A DNA stretch of 64,000 bases, taken from positions 5,394,001 to 5,458,000 of the forward strand of contig NZ_CP109442.1 in NCBI RefSeq assembly GCF_036227205.1, given 5' to 3'. This stretch comes from Amycolatopsis sp. NBC_01480. GTDB lineage: Bacteria > Actinomycetota > Actinomycetes > Mycobacteriales > Pseudonocardiaceae. Positions 7,963 through 17,359 of the stretch are shown one piece after another (the stretch's first letter is position 1; each line of letters opens with the position of its first letter). The notes beneath the pieces were generated by a model. That model saw only the letters and a program-made list of their open reading frames with translations, ran no database searches and was not told the origin of the DNA. The position numbers were made by a program, and so were the translations under genes.

Positions 7963-8745
7963 TCAGGGCGTCTCCGCGGCCCGCAGCTCGTGTTCCAGCG
8001 CTTCCAGTTCGGCGCCGCCCGCCATCTGCCGGGTCAGCTCGCCGATGTCGATCTCCGGCTTCTCGTACGAGCCGAGCGCCGCGCCCCGCTTGAGCAGCAG
8101 GAACCGGTCCGCGACCGGGTACGCGTGGTGCGGGTTGTGCGTGATGAGCACAACGCCGAGCCCGCGGTCACGGGCCTGCGCGACGTACTTGAGCACCACC
8201 CCGGCCTGCTTCACGCCGAGCGCGGCAGTCGGCTCGTCGAGGATCAGCACCTTGGCGCCGAAGTGGACCGCCCGCGCGATCGCGACGCATTGCCGCTCAC
8301 CACCCGAGAGCGTGCCCACCGGCTGTTCGACGTCACGAAGGTCGATGCCCATGTCGGCCAACGCCTTCTTGGTGGTCTCCCGGCCCTTCTTCCGGTCCAG
8401 CGCACGGAACGGGCCGAAGCCGACCGTGGGCTCGGAGCCGAGGAAGAAGTTGCGCCACACGCTCATCAGCGGCACCACCGCGAGGTCCTGGTACACCGTG
8501 GCGATGCCGCGGTCCAGCGCCTCGCGCGGCGAGGTGAACCGCACCGGCTCGCCTTCCACCAGGAACTCGCCGCGGTCGTGCTGGTGCACCCCGGCCAGGA
8601 TCTTGATCAGCGTGGACTTCCCGGCGCCGTTGTCGCCGAGCACGCAGGTGACCTCGCCCGCGTTGACCACAGTGGACACATCGCGCAGCGCCACCACGCT
8701 GCCGTACATCTTGCCGATGTCCTTGACTTCGATCAGCGCGTTCAT
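7963..8745 (-). CDS. Sugar (probably inositol) ABC transporter ATPase
   Basis: 260 residues, one ATPase domain. Walker A is GDNGAGKST, the signature is LSGGERQ, Walker B is [12 protein letters not shown], and the switch His is in [10 protein letters not shown]. Single-domain ATPases of this type pair with ribose/xylose/inositol permeases of the BPD_transp_2 family. The ATG at 8745 overlaps the permease stop by 4 bases. Location inside the inositol operon argues for myo-inositol uptake; the sequence alone does not fix the substrate. Confidence 0.9.
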   Translation of the reverse strand: MNALIEVKDIGKMYGSVVALRDVSTVVNAGEVTCVLGDNGAGKSTLIKILAGVHQHDRGEFLVEGEPVRFTSPREALDRGIATVYQDLAVVPLMSVWRNFFLGSEPTVGFGPFRALDRKKGRETTKKALADMGIDLRDVEQPVGTLSGGERQCVAIARAVHFGAKVLILDEPTAALGVKQAGVVLKYVAQARDRGLGVVLITHNPHHAYPVADRFLLLKRGAALGSYEKPEIDIGELTRQMAGGAELEALEHELRAAETP

Positions 8746-9776
8746 CGCCGGACCCTTTCCGCGCGTCGCCGGAAGGCGTTGTTGACCAGGACCGCGGCCA
8801 GCAGCATGATGCCGAGGAACAGCATGAACCAGTCGCTGTCCCAGCCGGCGAACACGATGCCCTGGCGCGCCATGCCGAAGATCAGCGCGCCGATCGCCGC
8901 GCCCACGGCCGAGCCGAAGCCGCCGGTGAGCAGGCAGCCGCCGATCACCGCCGCGATGATGTACTGGAACTCCAGCCCGATGCCCTGGTTCGCCTGCACG
9001 GTGGCGAACCGCAGGATGTTGATCGAGCCGACCAGCCACGCCGCGAGCGCCGTGCCCATGAACAGCAGGATCTTCGTGCGCACCACCGGCACGCCGACCG
9101 CGCGGGAGCTGGGCGAGGAGCCGCCGACCGCGAAGATCCAGTTGCCGAAACGCGTGCGCACCAGCAGCCATGAAGCCACCGCGGCGACGCCGATCCACCA
9201 CACGATGGAGATCTGGAACGGCGTGCCCCCGATGTCCACCGTGGAGGCGAACACGAACCCGGCCGAGGCGTAACCGTCGGTCGAGCGCATGCCGGACACC
9301 TGCACGGTGCCGGTCACCAGCCGCGTGACGCCCAGGTTCAACCCCTGCAACGCGAGGAACGTGCCGAGCGTGACGATGAAACTGGGCAGCCCGGTTTTCA
9401 TCACCAGCCAGCCGTTGAACGCGCCGACCGCCAGCGCGAACACCAGCGAGACCAGCAGCGCCAGCCAGACGTTCCAGCCCGCTTCGGTGGCGAGGATCGC
9501 CGTGACCAGCGAGGTCGACGCCGTCATCACGCCCGCGGACAGGTCGAACTCGCCGCCGACCATCAGCAGCGAGACGGCGACGGCCATGATGCCGAGCGTC
9601 GCCGCGTCGTCGAGCCAGGTCGCGGCGCCGCTGGCGCTGAAGAACTTGTCCGTGACAAAGGTGAAGAACAGGAATACGACAATGGCGCCGAGCAGCGAGC
9701 CGATCTCCGGCCGGACGATCAGCCGGTCGCGCAGCCGCGGTTTCACGAACCGCTCGTCGAGCGTGGTGGTGGTCAT
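8742..9776 (-). CDS. Sugar ABC transporter permease (RbsC/XylH type)
   Basis: 344 residues with about ten hydrophobic helices. The family loop [16 protein letters not shown] is the RbsC-type 'GGIDLSVG' motif, and [20 protein letters not shown] and [20 protein letters not shown] are further hallmarks. The first 18 residues are charged and cytoplasmic. AAAGGGG precedes the ATG. It overlaps its neighbours by 4 bases on both sides, forming a tight binding protein-permease-ATPase unit that probably imports inositol. Confidence 0.92.
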   Translation of the reverse strand: MTTTTLDERFVKPRLRDRLIVRPEIGSLLGAIVVFLFFTFVTDKFFSASGAATWLDDAATLGIMAVAVSLLMVGGEFDLSAGVMTASTSLVTAILATEAGWNVWLALLVSLVFALAVGAFNGWLVMKTGLPSFIVTLGTFLALQGLNLGVTRLVTGTVQVSGMRSTDGYASAGFVFASTVDIGGTPFQISIVWWIGVAAVASWLLVRTRFGNWIFAVGGSSPSSRAVGVPVVRTKILLFMGTALAAWLVGSINILRFATVQANQGIGLEFQYIIAAVIGGCLLTGGFGSAVGAAIGALIFGMARQGIVFAGWDSDWFMLFLGIMLLAAVLVNNAFRRRAERVRR

Positions 9777-10792
9777 CGGGTGCCCCTTTGCACGTACTGG
9801 CCGACCTTGTCCACTGTGGATTTGTCGACCAGGTCGGGGCCGGTGAGCACCGGCTTGCCGCCGCCGACGACGTTCGCGTTGTCCCGGTAGAGCTTCAGGA
9901 ACATCACCGGCAGGTAGCCCTGCTCGTACTGCTGCTGGTCGACGGCGAAGAGCACGTCGCCGGTCTTGATCGCGGCCACCACGTCGGAGTTCAGGTCGAA
10001 CGTGCCGACCTGCGCCTTCGAGCCCACGGTCTTGATCGCGCTCACCGCGCGCGCCGCCACTTGCGAGCTCAGCGTGAGCACCGCGTCGATCGACGGGTCG
10101 GTCTGCACCGCGCCGCGGATGCGCGACTCGGCGTCGGTGGGGTTGGTGATGTCCACCTGCAGCGTCTGCACGGCGCCGCCGAACCCGGCCTTCGCACCGT
10201 CGCAGCGCTGCGCCTGGCCGACGTTGCCGGCCTCGTGCACGACGCAGAGCAGCTTCTTCTTGCCCAGGTCCTTGAACCTCTTCCCGGCCTCCTGCCCGGC
10301 GATCGTCTCGTTCTGGCCCACGTGGGTCAGCGCGCCGAACGCCGCGCTCTTGTCCTCGCCGGAGTTGATGGTGATCACCGGGATGCCCGCGTGCACCGCC
10401 GCCTCGATCGAGGGCTGGAGCGCCTCCGGGTTCGCCATCGACACCACCAGGCCGCCGATCTGCTGGGCGACGGCATTGTCGATCAGCTTGGCCTGGGCAC
10501 CCGGGTCGCCGTCGGAGTTGTACTCGACCTGCACGCCCAGGTCCTTGCCGGCTTGCTCGGCGCCGTTTTTCACCACGTTCCAGAACGCGTCGCCCGCGGT
10601 GCCGTGCGTGATCACCGCAACCTTGAGCGGGCCGCTGCTCTCCACCGGAGCGCCGGTGGGCGGGGCCTTTTCTTCGGCGGCCGGGCCGGTGCACGCGGAC
10701 AGCAGCAGCAACCCGGCCACGGCGGCCAGGCCGGCTTTGACCCGGCCGATCCCGGGCCGGCGCGGCCGGCCGCGCTTCAAGCGATGGGACAT
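9773..10792 (-). CDS. Sugar-binding lipoprotein of the inositol ABC transporter
   Basis: 339 residues. The signal peptide is basic to about residue 18, then a hydrophobic stretch ends in LLLLSAC, a clear lipobox, so the protein is anchored outside the membrane. The body is a periplasmic-binding-protein type 1 fold ([16 protein letters not shown] at the start, then [21 protein letters not shown] and the hinge strand [11 protein letters not shown]). GAGGAG lies 8 bases before the ATG. It is the first transporter gene, 34 bases downstream of the iolE-like gene. Confidence 0.92.
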   Translation of the reverse strand: MSHRLKRGRPRRPGIGRVKAGLAAVAGLLLLSACTGPAAEEKAPPTGAPVESSGPLKVAVITHGTAGDAFWNVVKNGAEQAGKDLGVQVEYNSDGDPGAQAKLIDNAVAQQIGGLVVSMANPEALQPSIEAAVHAGIPVITINSGEDKSAAFGALTHVGQNETIAGQEAGKRFKDLGKKKLLCVVHEAGNVGQAQRCDGAKAGFGGAVQTLQVDITNPTDAESRIRGAVQTDPSIDAVLTLSSQVAARAVSAIKTVGSKAQVGTFDLNSDVVAAIKTGDVLFAVDQQQYEQGYLPVMFLKLYRDNANVVGGGKPVLTGPDLVDKSTVDKVGQYVQRGTR

Positions 10793-10826
10793 CGTCGTCT
10801 CTCCTCGCTTCTTCCTTCGGTACGCG

Positions 10827-11714
10827 TCAGCCGAGCCGGCTGACGATTTCGCCGAGGTGGGCGAGGCTGGCCGCCACGTCCCGCTTCGGCAGGTCCACCG
10901 GGCTGCGCTCGTCCAGCGCGGTGTCCTGCTCGAGGACGTACCAGCCGTCGTAGCCCGCTTCGTGCACGAAGCGAACCATGGCTTCGATGTCCACGTCACC
11001 CTCTCCGAGCGGGACGTACAGGCCCTGGCCCACCGCCTCGGCGTACGGGACCTTCCCGGCGCGGACGGCCTCGGCCAGCTCGCCGCGCACGTCCTTCAGG
11101 TGCAGGTGCCCGACGCGGTCCGGGAACTTCCTGGCCAGCTCCACCGGGTCCGTGCCGCCGATCAGCAGGTGGCCGGTGTCCAGGCACAGCGGCAGGTCGG
11201 AGTCGGCGAGGAACCGCTCGACCTCGGCCTGGCTCTCGGCGTGGGTGCCGACGTGCGGGTGCAGCACGGTGGTGAGCCCGTGCGCCGCCGCCACGTCCCG
11301 GATCTTCGCCGCGGTGCTGATCAATGTGGACCATTCGGCTTCGCTGAGCGCGGGCCGTTCGTCGTAGCCTTCGAGCCCGGTCGCCGCCGCGAGCACCAGC
11401 ACTTCGGCGCCACACGCGGCGAACAGCGCGGCGGAGTCCTCGGCCTCGGCGAGCGCGGCTTCGGGATTCTCGTGCAGCACCACGGCGAGGAAGCCGCCGA
11501 TCAGCCGGAGTCCGTGGCTGCCCAGCAGGGTTTTCAGTTCGACGGGGTCGCGTGGCAGATATCCGGGCGGGCCCAGCTCCGTGGCGGTGACCCCCAGCTC
11601 GGCCATCTCGCCCAGCACGGTCGGCGCGTCGAGCACCCGGCCCCAGCCGGGCACTTCGCACACGCCCCAGGAGATCGGCGCGGCGGCGATGCGGATGCTC
11701 GGCTTCGCGGTCAT
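10827..11714 (-). CDS. iolE: IolE-like inosose dehydratase (xylose-isomerase-like TIM barrel)
   Basis: 295 residues of the AP-endonuclease-2/xylose-isomerase-like barrel family. Typical strands are IAAAPISWGVCEVPG, LTTVLHPHVGTHAES, LCLDTGHLLIGGTDP, VGHLHLKDVRGE and YVLEQDT, which carry the His, Asp and Glu metal ligands. It is the first gene of the leftward operon, and every other inositol step is present, so dehydration of 2-keto-myo-inositol is the likely job. The family also holds isomerases (IolH/IolI), so the exact reaction is less certain than the fold. It is divergent from the LacI gene across 223 bases. Confidence 0.78.
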   Translation of the reverse strand: MTAKPSIRIAAAPISWGVCEVPGWGRVLDAPTVLGEMAELGVTATELGPPGYLPRDPVELKTLLGSHGLRLIGGFLAVVLHENPEAALAEAEDSAALFAACGAEVLVLAAATGLEGYDERPALSEAEWSTLISTAAKIRDVAAAHGLTTVLHPHVGTHAESQAEVERFLADSDLPLCLDTGHLLIGGTDPVELARKFPDRVGHLHLKDVRGELAEAVRAGKVPYAEAVGQGLYVPLGEGDVDIEAMVRFVHEAGYDGWYVLEQDTALDERSPVDLPKRDVAASLAHLGEIVSRLG

Positions 11715-11836
11715 GGATCCCTCTCGGTGAGTCGGCTGCTCTGTGGTTGAACGGCTCTGTGGTTGGCAGCGCTGCGATTCGGCAGCCCGGTGATGCGCCC
11801 GGACGGCCCTTCGGCACGGCGCCCGGCGGGGTGGCG

Positions 11837-11866
11837 TTGGAGCGCTCTATTGATTGGAGCGCTCTA
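11837..11866. promoter_or_regulatory. Tandem operator for the LacI-family regulator
   Basis: Two identical 13-base copies of TTGGAGCGCTCTA (11837-11849 and 11854-11866), each holding the palindrome GAGCGCTC, spaced 17 bases apart. They lie 72 bases before the lacI start and about 120 bases before the iolE-like start, within the divergent control region. CG-centred palindromes are characteristic LacI/GalR operators. Two sites on nearly the same helical face would allow cooperative repression of both arms. Confidence 0.7.
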
Positions 11867-11937
11867 ATAATGTAACGTCCGGCACAGCGAAGTCAAGGCC
11901 GGATGCCGGCTCCCATCCCAGGCTCGGAGGTCCGCGA

Positions 11938-12939
11938 ATGGTGAGGCCCACCATGGAGGACGTCGCCGCGCGGGCGGGCGTTTCCCGGGCGCTGGTGTCC
12001 TTGGTGATGCGTAATTCGCCGAAGGTTTCGGCGATCCGCCGTCAGGCCGTGCTGGCCGCGGCCGACGAGCTGGGCTACTCGCCGCACGTGATGGCCCGCT
12101 CGCTGGCCAGCCGCACGTCCACTGTGCTCGGTGTGATGGTGAGCGACCTGCGAAACGCCTTCTTCGCCGACGTTGTTGAGGGGCTCGACGCGGCGGCGCA
12201 GACGGCCGGGTTCGACCTGATCCTCAACACCGGCGGGCGGATTCCGGCACGGGAGAGCGCGGCGTTGCGGAGCCTGCTTTCCTTTCGCCCGGCCGGAATC
12301 GTGCTGCTCTCGCCGGTGGTGCCGACGGCCGCCCTCGAAGCGGCCGGGCTCCAGTGCCCGACCGTGCTGGTGTCCCGGACCTCGCGGGTGTCCGGCGTCG
12401 ACACGGTCAACGACGACGGCGAGGTCGGCTCCCGGCTGGCCGTCGACCACCTGGTGAGCCTCGGCCACCGGCGGATCGCGCACCTCGCCGGCGGTCTGGC
12501 GGTCAGCACGGCCGCCGCGCGCCGGCGTGGGTACCAGGCCGCGATGCTCGAGCACGGGCTGGAGCCGATCGTGGTGCGCAGTGAGCACACCGACACCGCC
12601 GGGGAGAAGGCCGTGCGGGAGCTGCTGTCCACCTACGACCGGGCGGACTTGCCGACCGGATTGTTGGCGGGCAACGACTTCAACGCCGTCGGCGCGATCT
12701 CGGCGCTGGAGGAGAACGGCCTGCGCGTGCCCGGCGACGTCTCCGTGGTCGGCTACGACAACACGTCGCTGGCCAGCCTCCGGCACATCTCACTGACCAC
12801 TGTGGACCAGCCGCGCACCGAAATGGGCCGGCTGGCCCTCGAAACCCTGCTGGAGCGGGTGCGCGGCGAGCGCGCCAAATCGGTCCGGCACCTGCTGCAG
12901 CCCTCCCTGGTGGTCCGCTCGACCACCGCGCGCCGCTAG
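11938..12939 (+). CDS. LacI-family repressor of the inositol locus
   Basis: 333 residues. The ATG at 11938 has GGAGG nine bases upstream and starts directly at the family's N-terminal helix-turn-helix ([20 protein letters not shown]), so longer in-frame starts are unlikely. The hinge helix ([10 protein letters not shown]) and a sugar-binding core follow, with [31 protein letters not shown] and the C-terminal [20 protein letters not shown]. It probably binds the GAGCGCTC sites upstream and is relieved by inositol or a pathway intermediate. iolA and iolG follow in the same direction. Confidence 0.9.
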   Translation: MVRPTMEDVAARAGVSRALVSLVMRNSPKVSAIRRQAVLAAADELGYSPHVMARSLASRTSTVLGVMVSDLRNAFFADVVEGLDAAAQTAGFDLILNTGGRIPARESAALRSLLSFRPAGIVLLSPVVPTAALEAAGLQCPTVLVSRTSRVSGVDTVNDDGEVGSRLAVDHLVSLGHRRIAHLAGGLAVSTAAARRRGYQAAMLEHGLEPIVVRSEHTDTAGEKAVRELLSTYDRADLPTGLLAGNDFNAVGAISALEENGLRVPGDVSVVGYDNTSLASLRHISLTTVDQPRTEMGRLALETLLERVRGERAKSVRHLLQPSLVVRSTTARR

Positions 12940-12964
12940 ATCCGTTCCAGGAGTGGAGAACCCC

Positions 12965-14458
12965 GTGACCGAACTCGTCCAGCACTGGATCGACGGCGTC
13001 CGTGCCCCCGGCGTCTCGAGCCGCCGCGGCGACGTCTTCCAGCCCGCGACCGGCGAGGTGGCCCGTCAGGTGGTGCTCGCCGGGCAGTCCGATGTGGACG
13101 CCGCGGTCGCGTCGGCGGTGAAGGCCTCGCGTGACTGGGCCGACAGCTCGCTTTCGCAGCGCGCGAAGGTCATGTTCGCGTTCCGCCAGCTCGTGGTGGA
13201 CCACCGGGACGAGCTGGCCGGGTTGATCACCGCCGAGCACGGCAAGGTGCTCTCCGACGCCGCCGGCGAGGTCCAGCGCGGCCTCGAGGTGGTGGAGTTC
13301 GCCTGCGGCATCGCGCAGGTGCTCAAGGGCGAGCGCTCCGAGCAGGTCTCCCGCGGCATCGACGCGTATTCGCTGCGGCAGCCGCTCGGCGTGGTCGCCG
13401 GCATCACCCCGTTCAACTTCCCGGTGATGGTGCCGATGTGGATGTTCCCGGTCGCCATCGCCTGCGGGAACACCTTTGTGCTCAAGCCTTCCGACCGCGA
13501 CCCGTCGGCTTCGGTGCGGCTGGCGGAGCTGTTCGCCGAGGCCGGCCTGCCGCCGGGCGTGCTCAACGTCGTCCAGGGCGACGCCGAGGCGGTGAACGCG
13601 CTGCTCACGCACCCGGACGTCGCGGGCGTCTCGTTTGTCGGGTCCACCCCGATCGCGCGGCACGTCTACGAAACGGCGACGGCCGCGGGCAAGCGGGTGC
13701 AGGCGCTCGGCGGCGCCAAGAACCACATGGTCGTGCTGCCGGACGCGGACCTCGACGGCGCGGCCGACGCCGCCGTGTCCGCCGGTTACGGCAGCGCGGG
13801 CGAACGCTGCATGGCCATCTCCGTGGTCGTCGCGGTCGGCGAGACGGGCGATGCGCTGGTCGAGGCCATCGCCGAGCGCACCCGCCAGCTCAAGACCGGC
13901 CCGGGCACCGACGAGGCCTCGCAGATGGGCCCGGTCGTCACCGCGGCCGCGCGGGACCGCGTTGTGTCCTATGTAGACGCTGGGGAGGCGGCTGGCGCGA
14001 AGCTGGTCGTCGACGGCCGTGGCTGCGCACCCGATGGGCACAGCGACGGTTTCTGGGTCGGCCCCACGCTGTTCGACCACGTGACGCCCGAGATGAGCGT
14101 GTACACCGACGAGATCTTCGGCCCGGTGCTCGCCGTGGTGCGGGCGGATTCGTTCGAAGCCGCGCTGGAACTCGTCAACGCCAACCCGTACGGCAACGGC
14201 ACCGCCATCTTCACCGCCGACGGGCTGGCCGCGCGCGAGTTCGAGCGCCGCGTGACGGTCGGCATGGTCGGCATCAACGTGCCCATCCCGGTCCCGATGG
14301 CCTACTACTCCTTCGGCGGCTGGAAGGACTCCCTCTTCGGCGACACCCACGTGCACGGGGCCGAGGGCGTCCGCTTCTACACCAGGGCCAAGGCCGTGAC
14401 GTCGCGCTGGCCGCGCCAGGCCCACGGCGTCGACCTCGGCTTCCCGACCCACGGCTAG
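12965..14458 (+). CDS. iolA: Methylmalonate-semialdehyde dehydrogenase, CoA-acylating
   Basis: 497 residues from the GTG at 12965; GGAG upstream supports it over the in-frame GTG at 12953. Aldehyde dehydrogenase fold: [12 protein letters not shown] at the cofactor site, [13 protein letters not shown], and the nucleophile in [12 protein letters not shown], the arrangement typical of the CoA-dependent MmsA/IolA group. It lacks the usual general-base Glu, as that group does. It finishes inositol catabolism by turning malonate semialdehyde into acetyl-CoA and CO2, and may also serve valine breakdown. It lies 25 bases after lacI. Confidence 0.93.
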   Translation: MTELVQHWIDGVRAPGVSSRRGDVFQPATGEVARQVVLAGQSDVDAAVASAVKASRDWADSSLSQRAKVMFAFRQLVVDHRDELAGLITAEHGKVLSDAAGEVQRGLEVVEFACGIAQVLKGERSEQVSRGIDAYSLRQPLGVVAGITPFNFPVMVPMWMFPVAIACGNTFVLKPSDRDPSASVRLAELFAEAGLPPGVLNVVQGDAEAVNALLTHPDVAGVSFVGSTPIARHVYETATAAGKRVQALGGAKNHMVVLPDADLDGAADAAVSAGYGSAGERCMAISVVVAVGETGDALVEAIAERTRQLKTGPGTDEASQMGPVVTAAARDRVVSYVDAGEAAGAKLVVDGRGCAPDGHSDGFWVGPTLFDHVTPEMSVYTDEIFGPVLAVVRADSFEAALELVNANPYGNGTAIFTADGLAAREFERRVTVGMVGINVPIPVPMAYYSFGGWKDSLFGDTHVHGAEGVRFYTRAKAVTSRWPRQAHGVDLGFPTHG

Positions 14459-14498
14459 CTCACTGCTTCACCCACGTACCAGCAAGAGGAGTTCAACG

Positions 14499-15500
14499 AT
14501 GAGGTTGGGACTGGCCGGGACCGGCCGGATCGGCACCGCGCACGCCGAGACGCTCAAGGGGTTCGAAGACGTCTCTTCGCTGATCGTCGCCGACGTCGAC
14601 ACGGCGCGGGCGCGGGCCACGGCGGCCAAACTCGGCGTCGAGGCCGCGGACGACATCGACGCGCTGTTCGGCGCCGGGCTCGACGGGCTGGTGGTCACCG
14701 CGGCCACGGACGCGCACCCGGGCCTGATCATCCAGGCCGTGGACGCGGGCATCCCGGTCTTCTGCGAAAAGCCGGTGGCCGCGGACATCCCCGGCACGCT
14801 CGCCGTGCTCGACCGGATCGAGGGCTCGGACGTGCCGGTGCAGATCGGCTTCCAGCGCCGGTTCGACGCCGGCTACCAGGCCGCGCGCGCGGCCGTGGCG
14901 GGCGGCGAACTCGGCTGGCTGCACACGGTGCGGGCCACGACGCTGGACCCGGCGCCGCCGCCCGCGGAGTACGTGGCCCATTCCGGCGGCCTGTTCCGCG
15001 ACTGCGGCGTGCACGACTTCGACATCATCCGCTGGGTCACCGGCCGCGAGGTCGAAGAGGTGTACGCGCTGGGCGCCAACCGCGGCGAGGCCTTCTTCGC
15101 CGAAGCGGGCGACGTCGACACCGCCGCCGCGACGCTGACCCTGGACGACGGCACCCTCGCCACCGTCTCCCTCACCCGCTACAACGGCGCGGGTTACGAC
15201 GTGCGCTTCGAGGCCCTCGGCTCGACCGCGAACGTGGTGGTGGGCTTGGACGACCGCGCGCCGCTCCGCTCGGTCGAGCCCGGCTTCGCGCCGTTGCCCG
15301 GACCGGCGTACCCCGGCTTCATGGAGCGGTTCCGACCTGCGTATACCGCGGAGCTGAAGGTGTTCCTGGACGTCGCCGCGGGCCGCGTGCCGAGCCCGGC
15401 CGGCGGCCGGGACGCGCTGGAAGCCTTCTACATCGCCGAAGCCTGCGAGGTCTCCCGCCGCGAGCGCCGGCCGGTGCGGGTGGCCGAAGTCCGCCGTTGA
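14499..15500 (+). CDS. iolG: Inositol 2-dehydrogenase
   Basis: 333 residues of the Gfo/Idh/MocA family. N-terminal Rossmann fold GLAGTGRIGTAHAETL, then the EKP motif in VFCEKPVAADI, whose Lys is catalytic. The GGLFRDCGVHDFDIIRWV segment supplies the conserved Asp and His of the active site. It oxidises myo-inositol to scyllo-inosose with NAD+, the first step of the pathway. AAGAGGAG precedes the ATG. It is the last gene of the rightward arm, 40 bases after iolA. Confidence 0.92.
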   Translation: MRLGLAGTGRIGTAHAETLKGFEDVSSLIVADVDTARARATAAKLGVEAADDIDALFGAGLDGLVVTAATDAHPGLIIQAVDAGIPVFCEKPVAADIPGTLAVLDRIEGSDVPVQIGFQRRFDAGYQAARAAVAGGELGWLHTVRATTLDPAPPPAEYVAHSGGLFRDCGVHDFDIIRWVTGREVEEVYALGANRGEAFFAEAGDVDTAAATLTLDDGTLATVSLTRYNGAGYDVRFEALGSTANVVVGLDDRAPLRSVEPGFAPLPGPAYPGFMERFRPAYTAELKVFLDVAAGRVPSPAGGRDALEAFYIAEACEVSRRERRPVRVAEVRR

Positions 15501-15518
15501 GGGGCAACGACTTCGTGG

Positions 15519-16100
15519 TCAGGGCCGCAGCAGTTTGCGGGCCGACCGGGCCACCAGCTCGGCGGCCTTGGGCGGGGGAGTGCGGCCGGCCGTGAGGTAG
15601 CGGTGGATCACCGCGCGCGGGACCTCGACCAGTGCCAGCACCACGTCTTCGGCGGAGCAGCCGGTGCTCGACGGAAGGGCCGCGGTGGCGTGTTTCAGCG
15701 CGGCCTTCAGCTCGTCTTCGGCGCGGGCGAGTTCGGCGGTCGCCGCGGCCGACCACAGCGCCGGGGAGAAGGCCTGCAGCCCGGCGTCCAGCACGCGGGC
15801 CCGCGCGGGATTGGCGCGGCACCAATGCACCACGCTCGCCGCGGCGGCCACAGCGGTGTCGAGCGTCGCCGCTTCGCCGAGCGTGGCGAGGTAGCTGTCC
15901 TGAAAGGCGCGCAGGGTGCCGATCCACAGGTCGGCCAGCAGCGCCGGGCGGTCGGCGAAGCGGTGGTAGATCGAGCCGCTCGGCGCGCCCGCGGCCTTCG
16001 CCGTCGCCGCCATCGTCACGGCCCGGGCGCCGCCCTCGGCGAACAGCGTGGTGGCCGCGTCGAGGAACTGCTCGGTGCTGTACGCCGGAGGTCTGCCCAT
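15519..16100 (-). CDS. TetR-family regulator
   Basis: 193 residues. The N-terminal helix-turn-helix (TEQFLDAATTLFAEGG ... GAPSGSIYHRFADRPAL) is canonical TetR; the C-terminal ligand-binding half is not assignable. It ends 18 bases from iolG in convergent orientation and is divergent from the SRPBCC-like gene across 59 bases holding TAGAG/CTCTA half-sites. Its likely targets are therefore itself and the two small genes to its right, not the inositol genes. Confidence 0.88.
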   Translation of the reverse strand: MGRPPAYSTEQFLDAATTLFAEGGARAVTMAATAKAAGAPSGSIYHRFADRPALLADLWIGTLRAFQDSYLATLGEAATLDTAVAAAASVVHWCRANPARARVLDAGLQAFSPALWSAAATAELARAEDELKAALKHATAALPSSTGCSAEDVVLALVEVPRAVIHRYLTAGRTPPPKAAELVARSARKLLRP

Positions 16101-16104
16101 GTTG

Positions 16105-16133
16105 TAGAGACTATGCTCTAATACGTTCTAGAG
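16105..16133. promoter_or_regulatory. Putative TetR operator
   Basis: Three alternating half-sites, TAGAG (16105-16109), CTCTA (16116-16120) and TAGAG (16129-16133), form two overlapping palindromes in the 59-base gap between the divergent tetR and SRPBCC-like genes. The arrangement suits a TetR dimer; binding is inferred. Confidence 0.5.
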
Positions 16134-16159
16134 GAAACCCTCCAGAACGGAGCCTTGAG

Positions 16160-16693
16160 ATGGTCCGCAACGTGCACTCCCGCCGTTTTCCCGCCCCCGT
16201 GGCCGAAGCGGAAGCCCTGCTCGACACCCTGGGCACACCGGAGGACCGGCTCTGGCCGGGCGAGGACTGGCCGCCCATCGCGTTCGACCGTCCGCTCGCG
16301 CCCGGCCTCACCGCGGGTCACGGCCCGGTGCGCTACGTGGTCGAGTCCTTCGACCGGCGCTCGATCCGGTTCCGGTTCACCCAGCCGCGCGGGATCCGGG
16401 GGCACCACGAGTTCCGCGTGGCCGAGACCGGGGACGGCTGCGAGCTGAGCCATGTCCTCGCCGGACAGTCCCACGGGCTGGGCCGGCTGAGCTGGCCGCT
16501 GTTCTGGCGGCCGTTGCACGACGCGGTGCTGGAGCAGCTGCTCGACCGCGCCGAACTGGCTCTGACCGGCCACGTCCGCGTGCCGGCGCGCTGGTCGCCG
16601 TACGTCCGGCTGGTGCGCGCGGCGCAGTCCGTGGTGGTAAGCGGTATTACCAGGTCGCATTCCCGGGAGCGTCGTGCCAAGCTTCCCGGGTGA
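16160..16693 (+). CDS. SRPBCC-like (polyketide cyclase/START-fold) protein
   Basis: 177 residues without signal or membrane segment. The opening VRNVHSRRFPAPVAEAEALLDTL and the strands GPVRYVVESFDRRSIRFRF, GHHEFRVAETGDGCELSHVL, then the long C-terminal helix, match the small-molecule-binding SRPBCC (Bet v 1) layout. No catalytic residue can be named. Its GTGA overlap with the acetyltransferase gene and the divergent TetR suggest a small regulated pair of unknown purpose. Confidence 0.65.
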   Translation: MVRNVHSRRFPAPVAEAEALLDTLGTPEDRLWPGEDWPPIAFDRPLAPGLTAGHGPVRYVVESFDRRSIRFRFTQPRGIRGHHEFRVAETGDGCELSHVLAGQSHGLGRLSWPLFWRPLHDAVLEQLLDRAELALTGHVRVPARWSPYVRLVRAAQSVVVSGITRSHSRERRAKLPG

Positions 16694-17193
16694 CCGGACT
16701 TTCTGACTTCGAGATCGTCCTGACCCCGCTCGACGAGCCGTCACTGGCCCGGCTGCTCGAGGCCGCGGTCGCCGACGCCGATCCGCACGAGGTGATGCCG
16801 CCGGTCGAGGGACCGCCGGGCTGGACCCCCGAGCGGCGTGAGGCGTTCCTGGCCTTCCACCGGCGGCGCTCGCTCGACCCGGACACGGCGATCGAGACCA
16901 CCTGGCTGATCGAGGTCGACGGCCGGGCGGCGGGGGCCGCGCGCCTGCAACCGGTACACGGCGGGTCGGCCGTCGAAGTGGAGGCCGGGGTGTGGCTCGG
17001 CCGCTCGTGCCGCGGCCGCGGCATCGGCAAGCGCGTGGCCGAAGTACTCCTGGAAGCCGCGCGCGACGGCGGCGCAGCCCGGTTCATCGCCTCGACCACA
17101 GTGGACAACGCGGCCGCGCGCCGGCTGCTCAGCGGCACCGGTGCCGACCTCGACGTGCACGGCGGGGAAGTAGACGCCCGCCTGGAGTTGTGA
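16690..17193 (+). CDS. GNAT-family N-acetyltransferase
   Basis: 167 residues, GTG start overlapping the previous stop by 4 bases. The acetyl-CoA pyrophosphate loop is GRSCRGRGIGKRVAEVLL, preceded by the beta-strand VEVEAGVWL and followed by ARFIASTTVDNAAARRLL, the usual GNAT motif A/B arrangement. The substrate is not predictable. Strong terminator-like hairpins follow. Confidence 0.85.
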   Translation: MTGLSDFEIVLTPLDEPSLARLLEAAVADADPHEVMPPVEGPPGWTPERREAFLAFHRRRSLDPDTAIETTWLIEVDGRAAGAARLQPVHGGSAVEVEAGVWLGRSCRGRGIGKRVAEVLLEAARDGGAARFIASTTVDNAAARRLLSGTGADLDVHGGEVDARLEL

Positions 17194-17210
17194 CCAGGCC
17201 GGGAGAAGCA

Positions 17211-17256
17211 GGACGGCCCGCCCTCACGAGGAAGGAGGGCGGGCCGTTCTCTTGTT
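17211..17256 (+). terminator. Intrinsic terminator after the GNAT gene
   Basis: Perfect 12-bp stem ACGGCCCGCCCT (17213-17224) with AGGGCGGGCCGT (17236-17247), 11-base loop, then TCTCTTGTTG. It starts 18 bases after the stop codon, a normal rho-independent layout for high-GC actinobacteria. Confidence 0.85.
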
Positions 17257-17286
17257 GTCGATCGGGCCGCGGCTCGACCTTGTGCC

Positions 17287-17333
17287 CTGAAGGCCACCAT
17301 GAGGGCATCTACGTCCCTCATGGTGGCCTTCAG
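17287..17333. repeat. Long perfect hairpin, family B
   Basis: Perfect 19-bp inverted repeat: the arm 17287-17305 begins CTGAAGGCCACCATGAGGG and pairs with 17315-17333 around the 9-base loop CATCTACGT. It lies between the GNAT terminator and the 3' end of the convergent asnB gene, so it could terminate asnB. The stem is longer than termination needs and there is no T-run. Confidence 0.75.
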
Positions 17334-17359
17334 AGCATGTCGTAGCAGTGGGGGACTGC

